Assembly: GCA_009767595.1 (NCBI GenBank)
Contig: VSDK01012907.1
Coordinates: 142,104-206,103, forward strand
DNA from: Symbiodinium kawagutii
Taxonomy: Eukaryota > Sar > Dinophyceae > Suessiales > Symbiodiniaceae
Length of the DNA stretch: 64,000 nucleotides
Direction of reading: 5' to 3'
A program made the translations under genes and the position numbers. Below the pieces are notes generated by a model. The model saw nothing but the letters and a program-made list of their open reading frames with translations, was not told the DNA's origin and ran no database searches. Shown here piece after piece: positions 28,401 through 43,400 of the stretch; position 1 is the stretch's first letter, and every line of letters starts with the position of its first letter.

Positions 28401-31400
28401 CGGCACGATGTGATCTGCCAAGTTGGTGATGATGACCTCTGCTGCGACTGGAGGGGATGGGCCTGGGTAGGCTGATTTAACAAAGGATAACCATGATGAA
28501 TGTCAAGCATTGTCCATCTTGATGCTAGTGTGGGCAGAACCATCATCACCTATCATCAACCATCATCAACTATAATCAACCATCATCAACCATCATTAAC
28601 CATTCACTGTTACACAGATTAATTAACCACCACTTGCCAGCCATCATGACGTTCAACGGTGCTGAAACATTTCGAATCATAGATTATCATGCCATTGACC
28701 ATGCTCAACCATCACTAGTTAGTCATGAATACCTATCGATAATTCCGTGAATCACCATGAGTCACAGCAAAATGTTGGATGTTCCCATGTCGTTGCAGTG
28801 GCAGTAGCCTGCAACCGAAAAACTTCGCAAGAAACTGGCGCCCGCCAGATCCTCCAGCACCGTTGCCATTACTCCCAACCGTCATAGTTTAACTATTTCA
28901 CCATGAATCATCATGGACCTCGGTTTGCGATTAATTCTATACTAACCATGGCACTACTGGTGGTTTCACAAACTATTTCTCGCAGTCAATCAACCACTAC
29001 TAACTATTCATAGTAGTAAACCAACCAGTCTGGTTTCCCTGTGGCTTGAGAACCCCCCTATTAGTCGCAGCTTGACTCTGCATTGACGATGAAAACCACC
29101 CTTACCGCTGCTCTTGGTTCCCCCGCATGCTTCTCAGAGATGCTTGGAATGTCGGGCGTGCCGGACAAACGCATGACCTGCCGCAGACAAACGGCGCCGG
29201 GTGGGCAACCATCCAGGTGGTGTTCCACAGAGGCTAAGCTGTTGGTACGTGACCAGACCGGTTGATATACCAGGTGTAACTGGCTTGGTATAGCAAAACC
29301 GGGTATATCTTAGTTAGAACAATAAAGATTTGCCAGGTAGACAATGTATGGTTGATATGACAATGTCTGATACATAACACAACCAGGCTCTAATGCACTT
29401 GAGACAACTCTCGTTAAAGCTATCAACAAAAACCGTGGCCCAAAACAATCACCCCGTTGTGAAGCGGTAGATCCAGCTATCAAGTGGTTCCAGCTATAAT
29501 TGGTACATCCACTATGATTGTTGGTCAAGCAACTACCAAAAACCCACTATGAATTGCTCATAGCCGACTATAAGTGGTATATCCAGCTGTATGTGTTGTG
29601 AATTGGTTATAGCCCACTATGATTGTGCATCAAGCAACTACTAACAACCAAGCCAGAATTGCATCCAGGAGTTCGCCATGGATCATTCCCCAGCACGGGT
29701 GCCATACAGCTGGCAGAACCATCGACCTTGACGCATGTTATCATCATTTCAATGTCAATGGCTAATGAGAAATTGGCCTTGGGTATGTCTAAAATGCTCC
29801 GAGGATGCCAACAGTACCCCAAACCTCCCTGAGTTCCTTCCTATTGTGTTTCAAGCTGGTCGCCCTGGCTCTAGCCCGAGCTACGTTGGATATCACCAAA
29901 CTTACAATATGTATAAAAACTATCATCAGCAAACTTATGATATATTACATATATTACATATATTACATATATTACATATATTACATATATTACATATATA
30001 TATCATAAAAATATACATTACTTGACAATGGTCATGAACCATCAAGATCATTCAGCATCCATGAATCTCATCAACCTCCACCCATCGGCACCATCTGAAG
30101 CTCATCTTGCAGCATGTGCACCATGCGCACAATGCCATTCCTTGGTCGAACACAGGTACAAATTCGGAGGGACCGTGGCTTGCGGTGGTGGTGTATATTA
30201 TGATAGCTCTATGATGGCACATGCCATGATCAATAATATAACATAATATCTATGATGGCTGCTATTCGCCGGTATAGTGGTCAATGATTACATTATGGCG
30301 TAATAATTAGTATGAAAATAAACACCAGCTATGATGACAAATATCATGATAAACCATGGCTAACGAGGTCACCCACTCACCTCTTGAATCGCACATCAAG
30401 TTCAATGTCGAATTCCTGACCAGTGTATGAAGCAAAACCCTACAACCAGCAACCAAAAAAACCAACCGACCAAACCCACCGACCCACCCAACAACACCGG
30501 CTGGATGAGCGGCATGCCGTAGGATGCCAAGGAATACAGCACTGGGCGGCCAACGCCCACTGCCTTGCACAAGGACAGACTTTGCCATGTCGTGGTGTGA
30601 CGTTCCTACTGTGGTTGATAGTGGTTAGTGGTGGTGGTTCATGATGGTTAAAAGTGGTGAGTACCTGAGTACCTGTTGCAGATTTCTTGGGGCTTCTGTA
30701 GATGCGAATGGCTAGTTTACCCAATGGACCGCTGAAAAGTGGTCTTACATAATGTGCGCGGCTGGTGTGCGTTTGTGTGTCAAAGAACAACGGTCTGCTG
30801 AATCTTACAAAACACGGTCATGCGCAACGGGTTTGCAGTAGCCTGCCTCGCCGCTTTGGAAAGCCCCAAATGTGGTGAAACATGGTGAAACCATGCGCAA
30901 CGCCCCGGTGGGGAATTGCTCAGGTGCCCTATTCCGTTGGTGAAACAAGTCAACAGGGGCCTCAAGATCGGTGCATGCGAATCCGTCACATGACAATGTA
31001 GAAAGAACTCGCTGATTCTGCAGGTACATATGGGTATATCTACAGGTGAGGGCACTACAAAATCCGCCTGTTCATTTTCAATGATCCTTTTTTGGAGTAG
31101 GGAAGATAGGGAAACCAGTGATGTTCACCAGCAGTGGACTCATGCCAAATCCACCATGCTTTCCTGCTGCCCGCGTATCACATGCAGATGATTCCCTCTC
31201 TGGTCGACTGAGCTGGAAAGCTGGAAAACTCACAAAAACATTGCAAATGAACGGCTTGGATTTTCGAGCTAGCCAGGTTAATTTACAATAGTTTACAACT
31301 TCCAATGGATATATCCACAAATAAAGTACCCTTTCTGCACCCTCAACACTTTCGTTCCTCTTAGGAAAGATAATGTTTGGCAGCCAGTGGTGGTACCCGC

Positions 31401-34400
31401 GTGTCTGTAGCCCCATGTGCCAAAACCTTGAATCAAATCCGGCCACTTGTGACTGCACCAAGACTCATGAAGCTCACGTGCTTGGAGCCGAGGGATCTTC
31501 ACCACTATCAACCAATCGGTTTACAAGAAAAAAGCCAGATCATTGTACATAAGCCATGTCCTGGATACTTCCCTCTCACTAACTCCCAGGGCACTAGGTA
31601 AATTCACCCCTGGTAGAATCCTGTACCACGGGGACCCCCGGGCATGCCATTGCTCTACTGAACTTCACCAAGTGACGTGCAGTTTAGCATCCCTGCAGCT
31701 GATATCAGCTTACAATTTGCCTTGAAAATTATATACAGGTATTGATGCATGTGTGCAAAGATGTACAACATATGTATATATATATATATATCAATAGTTA
31801 CTACATATACATAAGTATCTATGTAAGGAACTTATTGTTGTGTAATTCATGTTCATTTACTATCCATATTTGTATCTTTGCCTAATTACATCATATAATA
31901 CTACAATATCTACATTATTTCATCATACGTGTATATATAAAAGGATATATATTTCTAGGTATACATGTTTGTCCAAAATCATCTAAATGAATAAGCCAAC
32001 AACTATCATCAGTTCCGTAAAATATTTGTTCCAACATATCACATATCTCAACACACCTAGATCCATCCAAACATATCTATGGCTGTTTCTCAAACTAGGG
32101 GATCCCCCAAAACATCCAATAGTAATCATTTATAGTACTTAACCAGCCAATTTAGGGTTCCCCATTTTGAGAAACCACCATATCAATACATCTCCCAACA
32201 TATCATCCAAGTATAGTTGGTCTATATCCCCTATAATTGTTAGTTATCATCCCTTATTATTATCCATTAACCAGCTACTATTAACCATTGGTTGGTTACT
32301 AGTTGATGGTTATTAGTGACCCATATCCCTTATTATTAACCAGCTAAACCAGCTATTGGTTGGTTGGTCAACTGCTTGACCCAGCTAGCCATCTCCCTGG
32401 CCACGTCATCCCCAACCTCCCTGGCGTTGGCGCCTGTGCTCCCAGCGCCACGGCCTTGAAGATGTCGCCACCGCGGCGCACGCCGCCGTCGATGAAGACG
32501 GCGAAGGACTCCTGGGCGCCATGGGCGGAGCCATGGCTGGGGAACGGCTGATGGATGGGTGCAACATTGTGGTGGTTGATCTGTGGTGAAAATGATGGTT
32601 GAATATGACAAGTTGATGGGCATTTGATGGTTGGATGATGGTTGGATGATGGTAAAGTATGATGGTGAATTGATGGTAAAGTATGATGGTTGGATGATGG
32701 TTCAGTGATGGTTAAATATGATGGTTAGTGATGGTTCATGATGGGTATATGGGCTCGGATCGAAATGTTTGTTCCTGAAAACGGTCGTAATACCGTAGTT
32801 CCATATGTTCCATGGGGCTCCGCCTTGTGGCACAATTGTCGGGACACCACATCTAAACGATAGCAATGAACCACAATTTCTTCAGATTTCGACAACTGTA
32901 TCTAGCGCGGACCTGTTTTATTCGGACCTGCTAGAGCTAATGTCTGTCTGCTGTGGCAGAAAAGGAAAACAAAGGTCTGGTGAGGCAGGGTCTTGGTCTG
33001 TGGGGTTTTTCTAGGGCGGATCTAGCGCGGATCTAGTGCCAGAGGAACGTTTTCACTGGTCTGCAACTTTGGGGAAATTGTGGAGATCATGGATTGCGAA
33101 AGTCGCTCAGCGCATCGAGATAACGACAAGTATCTGGTATAGTATAGACATGTTGTCTTTACCAATGAGCTTGAGACCAAGAAGGAAAAAGGCTGCTATG
33201 GAGAAGAATCGCAATTGAAAAGGATGCAAACAAATACATGATTCAAAAAAACTAGCGCCAAACAAGCGCGAAACTAGCGCTACCATGGGGGAAAGCAGAA
33301 TCACTGCATATATACATGACTCCGCCTTCTGGCGAAATTGACAAAACAACATCAACAGTTCTAATATGATCATCGGAGACTAAAAACCTATCAAGCATTT
33401 TTGAACGGATGCCATATAGGATTATATATATATATATTTTGTCACTGCTGATGATGATCATGGGTCAGGTCAAGCGGTGATCACGTCCGACAAGCAGAGT
33501 TCTTTGGCGACACGATGCGACAAGGGTCAAGCCCCCAACCATCCAAAAGCCATGGGTCGTAGTGAACCGCCGTTTGGGGTTACATTTGTTGCCGACATGG
33601 GTTTGGACACCCACAAATCCGATGATGAAAAATATCGTTTCAAACGGGCATTCTGATTAGCCATCATGAATCAGTACCCACATGAAACAACCATCAATTA
33701 AGCACCATTACCGATGAATTCTCAGTTCTACCATTTGGCTAGGGCCTAGGGCACTCCGGGTAGCTCCCGGCCTGGCTCCCCTTTAAAGGCCTAGGGCAGC
33801 TCCCTCCCAATCTCAGCCAGGAGGTACCCCGGTGGTCCGTGTCTTCATCACAAAAACATTCAGTGCGAACTGAGAATCCATCGGTAATGGTGTAATATTG
33901 ATGGTTGTTTCATGTGGGCACTGATTCATGATGGTTAAGGAATCAGAATTTAATAGGCTACTCACACCATCAATTACTGGTTGGGGGTTTCAACCCCTAT
34001 GAAACATATTAGTCAACCAACCAATTGTTAATAAGTACTGTGGAAAATAAAAAATGTTTGAAACCACCAACCAGATAATTTAATAGGCTACTCACACCGT
34101 CAATTAATTTATGGTTAAACAAATCCCCACCTGGGGAAAGCCACTGCTGAGCGCGGTAACCATAAGTCCGCTCCGCAGCGCCAACCCCGGGGGACCGCAC
34201 CTTGGTGCAACCGGCTTCCTTCAAGGCTTCCATGACTTCAGGGAGCACCTTGCGGAGCTCAGGGAACCCATGGGACCGGACCTGGACTTTTTCAGCATTT
34301 CTTTAGTCAAGCAGGATATGTTTCTTGAATGGATGATATACTTGTTTGTTCGTTGGTAAATAAATGATTATGATTATTGTGCATGCTTATTTCAAGAAGT

Positions 34401-37400
34401 TGGATCAATCAAAAATATACATCTGTCAATAGATAATTTGATGGTCACAGTTCACATTGGATGACATGTCAATGGAGGTGCATTGCATGCAACAAATCAC
34501 TTGGACGACCTGATCAAATGTCAACAAATTTGGGTTCACCTGAAATCTGGTTGAAGATTGACATATACTATAAGTGAATGACCCATAATCTCTATTGCCA
34601 GTTGAAGACTTGAATGATCATTCATGTCAAACGTGTGGCCACCACCATTTGGGTGTATAGCCCTTTCCAGGTGGTTACTGTCATAAACACATTTCGTTTC
34701 AGGTGCCTGGATGAGCAAGCTACACAGAGCTCTCTGTCAATTGCGTGAGTGCTTCATATGAAGCAGAGTGTTGAATGCATGTGTACATGAATGCACGAGT
34801 ATTTACACAGAAGTAGACATACCAATACACAAGTATTTCTATGTAATTCTAGATCATCTGTGCTACAACCACACACCGTTGAAGAGAACTCTTATCTGCT
34901 GTGACTTGCAGTCAATTCGTATATGCCGAAATTCCCAAAATGGGGGCCTGTCCAAATCTGTCCTAGGTATCCGGTCTTCAGGAAAAGCAAACTGCAATAC
35001 GTCATGGTTTCTGAGCAAGTAAGCTGCCATTCCAGTTTTAACTATGTAATTGGATGTGCAGCTGGGGATATGAGTGGGACATAACCATGGTGAATGTCAT
35101 CGGTACAGTAGGGCGATTACATTTGGATTATCCCACCAGATTCCATCCACAAGCAGCCATGTGATGCACGTCGTGAGTGACCACGACTCATGACGGGTCT
35201 CAAGCACCAAGCAATAACAAATTCATATCTAAGAATACATTGAGACAATCATTTAAGTTTTTCCATGTTGTCAGCATAAACAACCACAAGAAATTACAAC
35301 AAATGAGGTTGTCAAATATAAAATAGGAGTACCCCCGGCCCCAGTTATCATCCAATTATTAACCATTTACTAGAGTAATCCCCCAGTTATCATCCAATTA
35401 TTAGCCATTTATAGTAGCCAGTTCGACAACTCAGCTTGTCAAATGACCTCGTCGTTCGCCTGTCAGACCCGACACAGCCACTGCAGATCCCGGCCTCGAT
35501 ACCAGGGCGGCAGGTGTCCAGCTGTCGTCCGCCGTGGTTGGACAGGACGCAACCGGCCAGACCCGCCTGGTGCAACGAAGCGCTCCCCATAGTACCCCCG
35601 TAGTACCCGAGTGATCGGTCGTTGTGTGATAGTTGGACCCAATCTTGGCAATTGCCATACTTGGTGGTGCAGGACCCATGGAATCTATGCTGGCCACTTC
35701 AGCCGTGTCCTTCTTTTCTTGGAACAAAGTCATGAGCAATCAATGCATACCTAGTGGAAAGTTGCCCCATAAGTCAATGACTCGGCCACCAACCAAATAT
35801 AATATCAAATATGCTTGCCCCGAGTCACCAAATTTGGTTGGTGGTTCCATATGTTCGTGATAAGCTGGTGGTTAGTTGCCCCATATATGCTGGAAAAGGA
35901 GGAAAACATGGAACCACCAACCAGGTATTGTAATTTCTCAAACTGGGGGTACCCCCAAATCATTCATCAATAGTCATTTGCAGCAATAAACCAACCATTA
36001 AAGTTGGTATATCCTCTAGTATTGCTTGTATTCCCCCTATTATTAGCCATTCTTAACCGATAATAAACCTTCCATTTTTTAGGCTCCCACTTGCTTCAGA
36101 AACACCCATGTGGGGGACGCCAAGGAGACGCCTTGTAGGCCATCACAGCATCCTCGGCGCACTGCACACCCTTCAACAAGACCTGAGCGGACATGATCCA
36201 AGCAGAAGTAGGTTGCTTCATCTGTGATGTGGGTGTTTCTCAAAATAGGGGAACCCCAAATGATCCAATATCAACCATTTATAGCAGTAAGCCAACCATT
36301 TTGAGGGGTCCCCTATTTTGAGAAACCACCATATCGCCAGGCTACTTGGATGATCTTGGATGTGCAGCTGGGGTTAGTTCACCATGGTTAGTTACGCCCT
36401 ATATTCAGTAGCTTATAACCCCTAGAAACCATTATTAGTGACAACTCACTGAGTGGGGGTGCACCTGCAAGTACCCTCTGGTAGTCCCTAACTCAGCAAT
36501 GGAAAGTCACCGGTTTTTATAGGAAAGCCTGGGAAACCAGCTATACATGATCTACTCTGTCGGATGACTTGAGTTGAGCAGCCCATCATGCAGTCCCCCC
36601 GCCTTCATCTTCGTGATGCTCTTCAACCAAGGCACGTCCTGGCCAAGCGAATGCGTGGGGACGCTGAGGACTGCGGGTGGTTAGATGCTCTACCCGTATT
36701 AGGTATCATGCGTATGTAAATGTATGTGTATGTATAAAAAATAGATAGATATAGATATATACAAGGTGGGCCCCCAAACACTTAAGTTGGCTAATAAGTA
36801 ACTGAACTGGGGCTAACTACCAGCTGTAGGGGTTACAACCAACTTACAACTGCCAGGGGCCCACCTTCTATACATGGCGGTCGTGCTGATCACTGTAACA
36901 CGTTCATATCCATATTATCTATCCTTTATAAGTGAGTGCACTTCACCCAAAAAGTCTCTGTTTGAACACAGCTCTTGCTGTTGACCGCTGCAAGAAACAT
37001 GGCACCCAGTGTCAACTCAGACAGCTGAGACTGTGAGCTCCAGGGCTACCGGGCGAGTTCAATAGCATCCTAGGCTGGTACTGGATCATCATAAGAGCTA
37101 TCGCAAGACCAATCATGGGTAGTAGCTCTTATGATTGGTCTATGGATCATCCGGTAGCTACTTGATAAATCATGGGTTTGATTCGTACTACCCATAGGGT
37201 ATCAATCTACAAATTTGTCAAACATGGGTAGTAGCTCATCAAGCCAGTAGTGATGGCTATGTAATCCAATGCTTAAAACTGATAAACCAATCATGGTCAT
37301 TTAATCCAACGTAATCTGACCACGGCTGAATGTTGTGATGATTGTTGTATACTCATGGTCTTATACTGCAGTGCTGGCTATATGATCATATGGTGGTGTC

Positions 37401-40400
37401 TCAAAATGGGGGTACCCCCAATTATCCGTTTATAGTCATTGATGCAATAAACCAGCCATAACTTTGGGGTTCCCTATGGATAAAGAAACCACCATAGAAT
37501 CTAATGATTCGGCTGATGCTGGCTGCATGATCATGATCAGGGCCTGCGGTCCAGGGCCAATTGCGGCGATCGCCGCGCGCGCCTCCCAGTTGAGTCCAGG
37601 GTCAATGTAGCTGCTGATGGCACGAGTGGCGCCCTGAGAACGGTCCACAGCACCTGCCAGGAGAAATGGAATCCGTCACGAGGTTTGATGATGTGACGAG
37701 TGACTAGAAACTAGAAACCACTACAGTCACTAGAGTAAGCTTTATTCACTTAAGGTTTACGAATGTTTAATGACCCACTGGTTAATAATGACTGCTTGAT
37801 TATTGTTGGATTGTTGTCATCAGTAAGTATGGGTTCATGATGGTTAGTGACCCACTGATTAATTCACTCACACATTGGCTAGTGACTAGAAAGAGTTCAT
37901 TAAATGTGTAATGACTAGGTTTAATGAACAGAAATGTTGAGTTGCCCACTGATTAATAATCTCTCTTGCTTACTTAGGTTGTGAATGATGTTTGACTATG
38001 TTTAGTGACTATGCTTGACTGTTCTTAGTTGTTCATTCATGTTTATAATGTTTGAATAATAGTGGTAAATGCATGAAATACAATGGGCTGACAACGTACA
38101 ATAACCAATAGCATCGGTTTTTCCAGAGATCGGGGTGGCCCAAAACTGTTTACTCTACTACAATGACCACGACTGGATGGTAGGTAGCGAGCATCTCTCA
38201 TCCGAGGCAATCCTATGCAAAATCTGTGGCTTACAGCAAGAGCCTAACAAGCATAAATTCTTGGTCACTCCCGTGGATTCTGTCATTATTGCGATGTGAA
38301 CGGAATATGAATTTGACGATGTTGTAGTCGATGCTCCTTTGCTGATTCATGACAATGGCCACCAACAGCGCGATGACCACTACCAGGAAACATGGTCTGA
38401 CTATGATGACTGTGTCTGATGCCCGCGAGTCCCAGCTATGACGCACTAAAATTAATGATTGCTTCAATTGGACTCAATCGAGGCAATTAATCATCTCCGA
38501 TCCTTCTCCTTCTACTGCTATGTCCGCTTACAAACCAGCCTCCTTTCGTGTGAGCAAAACGCGGACTACTTGATGAAAATTGCTAGTTAGTTGTGGCTGA
38601 TTTCCAAGGGCGTCTGGGGTCTGTTGAAAAAATGGAGATTTCCATTGCCAAGATAGTTTACCAGAGGCTTTCCCTCAAAAACCATCCAGGCTCAGGGTCA
38701 AGGAGAAAGTCACACCCATCATACACGCGGGACATCGCGCGACCATCCGGGTGTCACGGGAACACTTCGGAGCTAAGACCGTAAGCAACGAGAAATGATC
38801 ATTGAAAATCATCTCGTCAGTTACCCGAATCACCAGCTGGCTACTAGGAATTGCCATCTCAGAATCATCTTTAAAGATTAAGTTCCACCGTTTCCCTGGC
38901 TGCTTCACTTCTTCCAGATCTCCTATCAATGGGCCCCAGGTTTTCTTCGGCTTCCCCCAATCATCTCGGAATGACAAACCATGCATGTTGATCATTGGTT
39001 TTAAATCATACCCATTCTTGGCTATTGCTGCATATCATCTCCGACCATCAGCCAATATCAACAAGCCTATGAGGGAAACACCAACTGTAGATCAATCATC
39101 AACCAGGATCAACAACCAAAAATCATCCAAGACTATCTGCCATGACCAAACCCTCCCATCATGGTTGGATCGGCTGCGGCTATCGCTGACAGCAGATCTG
39201 CCTTCATCCTCATCATCGCCCTGCACATCCGAACCCTGCTGGGTGAACTTGTTCCTGAAACGGTGGGCGAACAAGGGATCACGATGGATCCTCTGTCTGG
39301 TGAAGGACTCGTGGCACCAACCAATGATTGGTAAGCAATAATGAACCAATGGTTCATAAGGTTCAATGGTTGAGAATGGGTGATAGTAAACAAGAGTTGC
39401 TTACCGTCATGATGCAAACACAGGTGTGTCACACACGAACATCATGGAGGGTCGCAAATATTAGCAATATAATGGTCGAAGCTAATCAAGGACGGCAAGT
39501 GATGATGATTGTTTCGCTTAGAGCCTTGCTTTAGACTGTCAGTGCCTGGGACCTCGACAAACCTGCCATTGCACGATGTATTCACCACAGCCACAAGCCA
39601 TTCTTAGGGTAATGGGAGTATTGATAAACAAGATGTAAACCTCGATCCATCAAGGAAAACTCTGTCAACTGCACCCCAGGCAATTCCGACGGGTTTGCGA
39701 ACTGGTTTTGCAAAGGTTGCCCTTGGCATCGAGGCAACAGCTGCTTAAGGATCATCTAACTAACCAGAATTGTCATAATAGTCAAACGGAATTGATTAGC
39801 TGCAAAAGAGTTCCAACTCAGGAAAAAACAATTTTCACCACCATGTGGTCAGAACACCCCTGGTAGCTCCAAATCGCTGGCTCCCCCTTTGAAGGGATAC
39901 CCAGCGATATCCTGGGATACCAGGGATACCCTGGCTCCTGGCCCTCCCCTCACCAGCTCCTGTGCCGCGCCTCATGTCCTTCTCACGACGTCCCAGCTGG
40001 GGGGCGTCCACCGTGACGAACAGAGCTTGGACGCCAGCCTGCAATGAAGGCACCACGAAGCCGGCTGGGAAGCCGCACCAGGACCTGGAAGTATCCCCAA
40101 GCAATGCTTAAGCTTGGCAATAGTGAAACTTGTAGGAGATACAAATATAGATACATCATGATACATCATGATACATCTATTTGGTCAACCAAGAGATTAG
40201 CATATCATGCGTGAAATTGCATCAAACGATCTAGCAATAGTTAATGCTTATGGTAGCAAGCGGTGTTTCCTGGTATCAACTATTGTTACATCCTGTTCTG
40301 ACAGATGGTTGACAGCCATTGGATATAACAATGGTTTAGAATGATGGTGGGAGCAATCATCAATGTACATCCGTTCCATGCCGTACTCGAAATTCCACAT

Positions 40401-43400
40401 TGTCCCTACCATCAGCAGGATCACGATTCTTAAGAAAACGTCTCAGTTTCACGGCAACCATCACCCACTAGAGGTTGAGGACATGTTGGAAAGCAAAAGT
40501 CCAAAATTATCTCCGGTCTAGCTCCCACGAATCTTGAGAAACTATGGATTTATTTCTGGAACTTATTTCATCCGCAAGGAATGCTCAAGTCGTGATCTTT
40601 CCAGATGGGGACCCCAACATCAGTGGAGCAAGAGTTCATCAGCCACCAAAACCGAAGCGGCGCCACCTTCTCCAGCTTCTGCACGTATTCTTCAGACCTG
40701 CTGGTGCCACATATGTAGCCACAGATCTGGAGCATATGACCCAGCAGATACGGGAATGGTTTGGCAGAGTTGTCAAGCTGTGTAGTATCAGGTCTGACCG
40801 AAAATGGTTGGGTTATTTATGAATATACATACGATTGTGTATATGCATGTAAGTTCAGCGTTTTGCTATGGCAGGGCTTTCAATTCAAAGTATCACCACC
40901 TTCAAGTTCCACAATCTGTTTGGCACTCGAGGTACGTCTAACCATTCATGACGTCTTACTCCGAGGATGGCACGACAGGGTTCCGAGGTTTTGGAATCTG
41001 TCAATCACGGAATGTTACGGTGCTCGTTATGCAGATGTGCATGTTCCCCTGTACCCCTGGTTCCCCTATCATTAACATGTGTTTTCCCTATTATTGTTGC
41101 CCGATCAGTTGGTTGGAGAAAAATTGACCCAGAGCCTTTCAAGAAACCACCATACCCAGAGCACGAAAACGGACCTTGCCTGGAACGTTCCGGGTTCACA
41201 TAGAGCTGAGAGAAAACCTGTTGATCCGGAGTCCTGAGCAAGGCCAGCTGCAAAATGTGTTGAGGTGGATGCTTAGTAATCGTTAAAAACACTGGTGAAT
41301 AATGATCACTTAAGATGATAGCTTGATCATAAAAATGACCGATGAAACATACTCAATGATTGCTGGTAATGTTTCTGGGCAAATTAAATTATTTCGCGGG
41401 TCGTCCTTTAATTTGGTAATTCAAAAACTGAAATTAATAAGGTCGTTGGAAATTGCGAAATTATTTGGGGGTCGAGAGGGTTGCTGGTGTGAAGCTGGCG
41501 TAGGCATCCTCCACGAAACGTTCAGGTAATCCGGAGCTTTTTGATCAATAGCTGTACCAAATCACCCAATTTTAACCCCCCTACACATACACCCTGCACA
41601 TCCCACCTGCAACTGCCAAACTTGTCGGAAGTAAGGTTTTGCCAGCCAAAAGATTCTTACGGAACCCCGGAACCTAAGTTTCACCCCGCCAGAACCCCCA
41701 ACCGCGTCGAAAACAGTTTTTCCTAACGCGATGCTGTAGGAAAGTTTTTGCCACCAATTACTGCCCCACCCCACGCAGTCAAGAGACCCAAATACCAGCA
41801 CGGCCGACAGTGCTATTGGGAGCTTCCGCGGCCAAACTCCTACTGCCAAACTTGCCCGCAGCACGGTTTTGCTAGCGCAAAAATCTTTACGGGGCCCGGG
41901 AACGCAAGTTTTGACCAACCAAATGCCCCGACTGCGCCAAAAACGGTTTTTCCTACGGCGGTGCCGTAGGAAGATTTTTGCCGCCGCCTGCCTCAATGCA
42001 AAGCGTGCCTGTTTTTCGAAAAAAGCTGCCGGTACCCCTGTTCTTCCCATGCCTTCCCGCCCCCCCTTTCCCGTTCAATTTTTTTTTCGGCACGCCTCTC
42101 AACCTCCCCGTCGGTCAGCCCGTGAGGGTTCAATTCCCCCTCCTCCCTGTCACCCCCGGAGCGGCCATATGCAAAACAATAACTACCCACAGAAAACGCA
42201 TTTTTTCTAGCCATCTTTCGATCCATCTATTTATTTATCCATCTCATAAATAGACTTGCACTGGCACAAAACGCGTTACATCGGCAATATTAAAACTGCA
42301 TTTTTACAAAAATAAATATGTATACATATATCTAAGTATCAAGAACAAAATATATATATATATATACCAAACAAACAAATGTTCAATATATAGCCTGTAT
42401 GTGACCCTACCTCTGTGCTCTTATGCAAACAGAAGCCGTCATATGTCTCTGTTGGTATGTGCATATGGAAATGCGTATATGATATGCTTAGTTGAATTTA
42501 ATTTCTGAAGGCTAGGTCGTTAATTTCAAGTGAGGTCGGGTGACCTCGTTTTAAATTGTACAGATGTTTGATCTTCATGCTTCATTAAAAACAAACGGTT
42601 CAGAAGCAAGGCTGGCTGAAATGATTGCAATGAGTAATGCCCATCTCGCTACAGCCATGGGTCAAATGCTACCCGTTGGGGATCACAAGTTGCTCTGATC
42701 ATTGGCAAGGAAAACCAACAGGTTGCAGCATGTAGTAGCATATGCTGGAGTATGACGTACATACTTGGTCAGGTTGGTGGTTTCAACCCCTATGAAAAAC
42801 ACTTGTCAACCAACCAATTGTTGATAAACAATAGGGAAAATAAAAAATGTTTGAAACCACCAACCAGTTGGTATTGCATGAAACTCAAGAGTACCTTACA
42901 GGCGGTCTTCAGTACACGATGCGGGCCTAGATAATCCCAGCGAGAATGATCTAGTCAGAAAGCGGATGGAAAACAAGTGGGTTAATAGCTTGATGGGGAT
43001 AGATGTTGATCATCGTCACTCGACTCTTCGTCCTGCTGACGACAACTGATTGATTCCAGCTTTGACTGAATACATTCTTGCGTGACTGGATTGCCAATTT
43101 CCCCAAAAACTACAGGATAAGAATCGAATATCCATACTGATCCATACTGAGCATAGGACATGGTTAACGAGCGTTGTAAAGTGGTTTAATCACTGCTTTT
43201 TGACTTTGTTTCTTTCCTTTTTGGAGATTCGCGCTCGCTTGTAAATTCAGGACTCTATAGACGCGATGGTTTCTCTCAAAATAAGAGACCCCCGCCCCAA
43301 ATCATCCGTTAAAAATCTTTTGCAATAAGAAACCAACCATTTTTTGAGTACCCGTACTTTGAGCAACACCCACACAATCTTGGGATTTGTTGTTTACCTG

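Noticed and set aside
30375..30410. EFDIELDVRFKR piece as a CYB2-like exon
   Set aside because: Its phase does not fit the exons on either side, whereas the exon at 30,092-30,140 supplies the expected helix in phase.
41562..42050. 162-codon minus-strand frame as a protein gene
   Set aside because: It spans two copies of a duplicated unit with a hairpin, has no recognisable motif and no exon-like neighbours, so it is annotated as a repeat.
42124..42142. tRNA T-arm-like sequence GAGGGTTCAATTCCCCCTC
   Set aside because: No matching acceptor stem, D arm or anticodon arm could be placed around it.
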